11,395 nt of DNA from Euperipatoides rowelli. Lineage: Eukaryota; Onychophora; Udeonychophora; Euonychophora; Peripatopsidae. Made by a program: the position numbers and the translations under genes. Below are positions 7,767 to 11,395 of this stretch, piece by piece. The stretch is taken from assembly GCA_003024985.2 (NCBI GenBank), contig PXIH01S0009741.1; one strand, given 5' to 3'. The notes below the pieces were generated by a model. It made no database searches and was not told the DNA's origin. It saw only the letters and a list, made by a program, of their open reading frames with translations. Each line of letters begins with the position of its first letter. Position 1 is the first letter of the stretch.

Positions 7767-8516
7767 TGTGAGACACCTATTATAGAATAGGGTTCCTAGA
7801 ACGAGAGGATGAGAAAGTGAGCTGGTGAGTCTCAAAATCGATAGTTGGACATATGTATACCTACCGACCATACTCACCCGAGATTGGGACAGAGTCTAAA
7901 GTTAAGTTGGCCCAGTGCAATGGATAACTCTGTCTGGACTCACAGTCCCTTACCAATCCCACAATCGAGTATATACATTGAGAAGAAAAAATATCAAAAT
8001 GTAAAGAATATTATATATCATAAGATAAATTGTTATTGAAAATTCCTCCCTGCAATAAATTAAGAAAAGGGAACCACTCACAATAACTATGTTAGAAAAG
8101 GAAAAAGTACAAACCTCAATATCAATAAAACAATAACACGATTTTTATACTTACCCTATAGTCCACCTGAAGATATGTTGGAAAGGTGATGGGTTAGTAC
8201 TCATCTTAAGTATTGTTTCTTTAAAATAATGTCAATGACAAAGGATTAGTCAAAAAATATGATGTTTATTTTCACAGCTTATTAAGTAAAGAAAGGAACT
8301 AATACAAGTAGGGCTACCTGAATTGGTCAACCCAAAAGTATACCATAAAAAGGTAGATAAAGGAAAATACTCTGTAGAATTTACAATTATTCTTATTGGG
8401 AAAAAAAATGTCCAGTGCAGTACCGAGACAGTGCTGACAAATACTAATCATACGGGACCCTAAGTGAAAATATTTTATTGCTCTAACAAGGATTGACAAC
8501 AATAAAATAAAAAATA
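7767..8516 (-). other. Part of the 5' LTR with no matching copy in the window (R-U5 side)
   Basis: About 750 bases between the primer binding site and the start of the shared repeat. It has no convincing gene. It is AT-rich from about 7980 onward and less so at 7767-7980. If the LTR model is right, this is the U5-proximal end in the element's direction. Its absence from the left side may mean that the left copy is interrupted or truncated at position 90. Alternatively, part of this block may be an insertion in the right copy; I see no terminal inverted repeats or target duplication to support that. Confidence 0.5.
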
Positions 8517-8878
8517 ATATAACAATAGGTTATCTAGTACTGGAAGGAAACACTGGACCCTTCTTTTCTTTTAGCATTACCTTAGCTATAATAAAAAAAA
8601 TATATCATGATGGGTGTGCTGAGACAGGCAACTGGCATGGTGGTGACAGATAGAGCTGTGTATAGGGGTGACCAAGGGTTAGAGATAAGTAGGGTACTAG
8701 TTCGGGTTGACACATATAACATTGGGATTAACAAAACTATTACTAACGGGGTGAACAAAGATAGTTGACTAGTAATGTTAATGACTAGATAAATAACTGA
8801 GCATAAGTCTTATTGTAAGAAAGGCCCAAATTAGTAAGTTGTCTACATGCCTGGCTGAATGAACCAGCAGATCCAATT

Positions 8879-8913
8879 AATATTAATAATCATTTTTTAA
8901 TACTGTATATATT
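8879..8913. other. 35-bp AT-rich tract present only in the right LTR
   Basis: The left copy reads CCAATTATATGG across this site (about 469-480), while the right copy has an extra 35 bases of nearly pure A and T. The flanks match. It is either a gain in the right copy or a deletion in the left. Confidence 0.6.
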
Positions 8914-9069
8914 ATATGGTTTGTATGTAAAATTGTAATGTGATTGGACACATATCAGGACAATGTGACACATCGTTATACAAAAAAAATTCATAAAAAC
9001 ATATACCGAGGAATATGGTGTTCAACAAAAAAAAAACTCTCAAATATATACACTGTATATTTCAACGTA

Positions 9070-9104
9070 TTAATAAAGGCTAGCCACAGCGTTTAATATT
9101 AAAT
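9070..9104. other. 34-bp indel with a GGCTAGCC palindrome, right LTR only
   Basis: The left copy goes directly from TTCAAAGTA to TACACAATAGC (about 620-639). The right copy has about 34 further bases containing the self-complementary GGCTAGCC between similar TTAATA and TAATATTAA sequences. The flanking similarity would suit a deletion by slippage in the left copy. Confidence 0.5.
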
Positions 9105-9634
9105 ACACAATAGCTATAATAATGTTAAATAATGATTAATGTTGGATAATTAAACCCTACCCCAACTCTTTAGGATGAGATAAAGTATTTTGCCCAAAAT
9201 GAAAACATAGTGGTACCACTAATTATTAAAAGCTAAAATGTTTACCTGATCAGGCACAGCAATGCAGAATCATACCAATTATCCCCACTGGCAAAAAGGT
9301 ATATCGTCTATGGTTGTTGACACAAGGGTTGTTTGGATTCAGAATGACAAGATCCACAATGTAGCGGTTCAGCAACAACGGTATGCGATGTTCAATGGAT
9401 ATAGCCACACTTGTTTGCTGCAATCCAAAAGCTGTCAGGTTGTTTAACTATATTCGCATTCATTATAGTCATATATTGTTGACCAGTACATTTTAAATTA
9501 ACTATGGTTAGAATGTCTTCCAATTACGTCACGTTCGGTAACGTTGACTAGGTAAAAAAATAATGTTCGAGCGTAAATGTTGGCCACTGTTTACTGACCA
9601 AATAATTCACTAACGTTAAACTGTATTTTAAATT

Positions 9635-9850
9635 ATGTTCTCGCGTGGCAAAACAATAGGCTATTTGAACAAATCTTATATCAGTAATATGCAGGATGGA
9701 TGTCCGCCATTACATGTTATATCCGTGACTATATCTCCAAATTGCTCTAATCACTGTTATTTTCTACTATTAATGATGACAGCGTTACTCACTACTGTTG
9801 CAGATGGTCTAAAGGGGATTTTGGAAGAGCTGTATCCATTGACAATTTAG
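9635..9850 (+). other. 71-codon open frame in the right LTR, partner of 1163-1381
   Basis: Same antisense open frame as in the left LTR, one codon shorter because of a 3-base deletion (HVIS against HNVIS). The other two differences are both amino-acid changes. There is no recognised domain, so coding status is doubtful. Its survival in both copies is expected at 3-4% divergence over only about 216 bases. Confidence 0.15.
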
Positions 9851-10728
9851 TCGGCAATCCTCTATACTATGATCCATATCCCATTACATCCAATGCATAA
9901 GTTTCAAATTCACCATATTGCAATTTTACTTTGTGCATCGCAAATATAACTGCAATGTAGATTGAGATACCAATAGCAGGACCAAACATATTTGTCAAAC
10001 GTCTTTACAGGTTCACAAAACAATAATACAAGCATTTGTTACAAATTAATCAAACATGTATCATCCCATACCACTACCACTGGTAGCTTGGTAGTAGGCT
10101 ACACCACCATGCTCTAGGTAACCATGAGCGGGAATGTAAACAGAGTATACACCATCTACCTTACGAGTAGATTAGTATCTACATCAATACATATTTTTTT
10201 ATATTAATTGTTAATAACAACATTCAGAATATCTTTAAACATAANCAAATCANATAAAGTACATTATGAAATAATGTTAAATGTAATTCAATGTATTAAT
10301 TAAATAAAATTAAAATATCAAAATGTCAACATGAATAAACCTCTATTTTCTGTTTCAGAAGTTAATGCCAACAGATCTAATAGATGGCAGCACCGTTCAG
10401 GACAACATCAGCAACCAAGGTTATAATACGATACGAAAAGTTGCTAGCGCAAGACGAATCAAAAATTGACACTTGAATAAATTAAAAAAATGCGTCAGCT
10501 TTACTGTAGCCTAATAAAATAATGTAAAAAAAATACGAATTGAATAAATTAAAATACAATAAGACCAACTCCAGTCTTATCTTTATCAATGAAACATCTA
10601 TTCAAATACTAAACATAGACACGAAAAAAAACTGTTTTAATAAAACAACAAAGATAAAATTGTTTATGACCTTTTTTTTATTATTTGGAAGTAGACTAAA
10701 CAATCAGTAAATTAAAACCGGAAAGTTT

Positions 10729-10747
10729 AACAGGGAAATACCCTGTT
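10729..10747. other. Perfect 7-bp hairpin in LTR (right copy)
   Basis: Identical to the hairpin at 2246-2264: AACAGGG, loop AAATA, CCCTGTT. No difference lies in the stem or loop, although the surrounding sequence has several. Confidence 0.4.
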
Positions 10748-10928
10748 GTTAGGAATCCATGATTTATATGGATAGTAATTATTGTGATGATACTGTTGAT
10801 TAATTGAAGTACTATTATCAACGAGTAATATTATACTGATCAAGGATAATATAATAGCACAATGCATGACAATGCATCATGTGAGATTTGGGGACAGCTG
10901 ATGTGGTAGGCTAGTCACAAATAGCACA

Positions 10929-11083
10929 CCCCTAAGACTACGCCTTTCTAAAGAATATAACTTTAAAGTTCTAAGTCTGTCCTCATACGATAATTAATCT
11001 ACCAATGCCTAATATTAGCTTAGTAGCTCTTCTCTGTACTTTCTCCAATAAATCTATATCTTTCCTATAGTATGGAGCCCANG
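10929..11083 (-). pseudogene. LINE reverse-transcriptase C-terminal fragment
   Basis: The minus strand encodes WAPYYRKDIDLLEKVQRRAT, a signature of the region after the RT domain in many non-LTR retrotransposons, followed after a one-base frame shift near 10990 by YEDRLRTLKLYSLERRSLRG, the next conserved block. The similarity stops exactly at 10928/10929, where the gypsy LTR begins, so the LTR element most likely inserted into this fragment. The clade (Jockey, CR1, L2 or RTE type) cannot be set from about 155 bases. It is a remnant only. Confidence 0.8.
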
Positions 11084-11395
11084 CTTCTTCTTCATAGATA
11101 CCTATTTCCTTCCATTGTGAACCTAACTCACTGGAATTAGTTTGCCATTTACGTAAAAGCATTCCAGCATCTTTAAATATGTTTGTACATTCAATGCTTA
11201 CTCTATATGCTTCATCCACATCAGCTTGTCCTCCTATCAGATCATCGACATACATTGCTTCATTTAAAAGTTGGTAAGCATCAGGAAATGTTTTGCTGTA
11301 TTTTCTAATATAATGTTTTATAGTAACCGCTAACAAAAATGGACTTGACTTAACACCAAATAACACTCTGGTAAAACGGAAAACTTTAAGATCTT
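11084..11395 (-). pseudogene. BEL/Pao retrotransposon reverse-transcriptase fragment, runs off the right edge
   Basis: From the window edge inward the minus strand reads VFRFTRVLFGVKSSPFLL, then KHYIRKYSKTFPDA, AMYVDDLIGGQADVDEAY (YVDD at 11241-11252), and FKDAGMLLRKWQTNSSEL. These are the palm and the following segment of BEL/Pao RT, with the catalytic YVDD intact. The frame is open at the edge and upstream sequence is missing. At its other end it joins the LINE fragment in frame at about codon 95, where the sequence has an ambiguous base (11082). The rest of the BEL pol is absent, so this is a truncated relic or an assembly join. Confidence 0.85.

Larger units (their letters stand above)
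90..10928 (-). mobile_element. Degenerate Ty3/gypsy LTR retrotransposon with long LTRs
   Basis: Two direct copies of a long sequence flank a minus-strand gag-pol in the Ty3/gypsy order: Gag, protease, reverse transcriptase, RNase H, integrase. The inner margins carry a primer binding site (7743-7759) on the gag side and a purine tract (2446-2463) on the integrase side, as expected for an LTR element transcribed right to left. The internal region is 2446-7766, about 5.3 kb. The gene order, the GPY module of integrase and the tRNA-Arg-type primer site fit Ty3/gypsy; tRNA-Arg priming is known for the mdg1/412 group, but I do not assign the lineage. Multiple stops, frameshifts and altered catalytic residues make it non-autonomous. 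There is no env. The left LTR is incomplete in the window, so the true left end and target duplication are not visible. Confidence 0.93.
7767..10928 (-). repeat. 5' LTR, about 3.16 kb, TGTG...CACA ends
   Basis: On the plus strand the block starts TGTGAGACACC seven bases after the primer binding site and ends ...TAGCACA at 10928, a matching inverted terminus. Three observations set the ends: the primer binding site fixes 7767; the end of similarity with the left copy fixes 10928; and a LINE coding fragment begins at 10929. The portion 8517-10928 is duplicated at 90-2445, while 7767-8516 has no partner in the window. Promoter and polyadenylation functions must reside here on the minus strand, but no TATA or poly(A) signal can be singled out in such AT-rich DNA. 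Confidence 0.75.

Noticed and set aside
8314-8502. Minus-strand 62-codon frame in the right LTR
   Set aside because: AT-rich, no motif, and no partner in the left LTR to compare with.
90-10928. The two 2.4-kb copies as a plain segmental or tandem duplication
   Set aside because: They flank gag-pol in direct orientation, with a primer binding site and a purine tract at the inner margins, which is the LTR arrangement.
8517-10928. Taking 8517-10928 as the complete 5' LTR
   Set aside because: Position 8517 has no TG terminus and no primer binding site beside it, whereas 7743-7767 has both.
1-11395. CRISPR arrays, tRNA or rRNA genes, bacterial operons
   Set aside because: No regularly spaced short repeats, no cloverleaf-like gene (only the 17-base primer site complementary to a tRNA) and no prokaryotic gene layout were seen.

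Overview
The window is eukaryotic repeat DNA, most likely from an invertebrate animal. It is AT-rich, has no operon-like gene spacing, and is made almost entirely of retrotransposon sequence: one large Ty3/gypsy element, a BEL/Pao fragment and a LINE fragment. BEL/Pao elements are known only from animals. The species cannot be named from the sequence. Three ambiguous bases (10245, 10253, 11082) point to draft-quality assembly.

Layout. Positions 1-89 are unexplained AT-rich DNA. Positions 90-2445 and 8517-10928 are two direct copies of one sequence, differing by roughly 3-4% substitutions plus indels in the stretches compared by eye. Between them, on the minus strand, lies a decayed Ty3/gypsy gag-pol. 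Read in the element's own direction (right to left) the order is: 5' LTR (7767-10928, TGTG...CACA ends), a tRNA-Arg-type primer binding site (7743-7759), gag (7693 to about 6720), aspartic protease (about 6710-6410), reverse transcriptase (about 6180-5278), a gypsy-type RNase H (about 5275-4790), a second RNase H of cellular RNase HI type (about 4790-4340), integrase with GPY module and C-terminal tail (about 4320-2464), a purine tract (2446-2463), then the 3' LTR (2445 leftward). There is no env gene.

The element is dead. At least eight in-frame stops and about a dozen frame changes break gag-pol. Several active-site residues are changed: protease DPA for DTG/DSG, RT YQND for YxDD, and two catalytic positions of the gypsy RNase H. 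The right LTR is followed at 10929 by a LINE reverse-transcriptase C-terminal fragment, which is joined near 11083 to a BEL/Pao reverse-transcriptase fragment that leaves the window. The gypsy element therefore appears to have inserted into older repeat DNA.

The most interesting point is the dual RNase H arrangement. A complete RNase HI-like domain (TDGS, NNKAEL, ISDS, HTPGH motifs) has been added between the original RNase H and integrase, while the original domain has lost catalytic acids. This parallels the tether-plus-new-RNase-H arrangement known from vertebrate retroviruses and plant Tat elements. The LTRs are also unusually long, about 3.16 kb.
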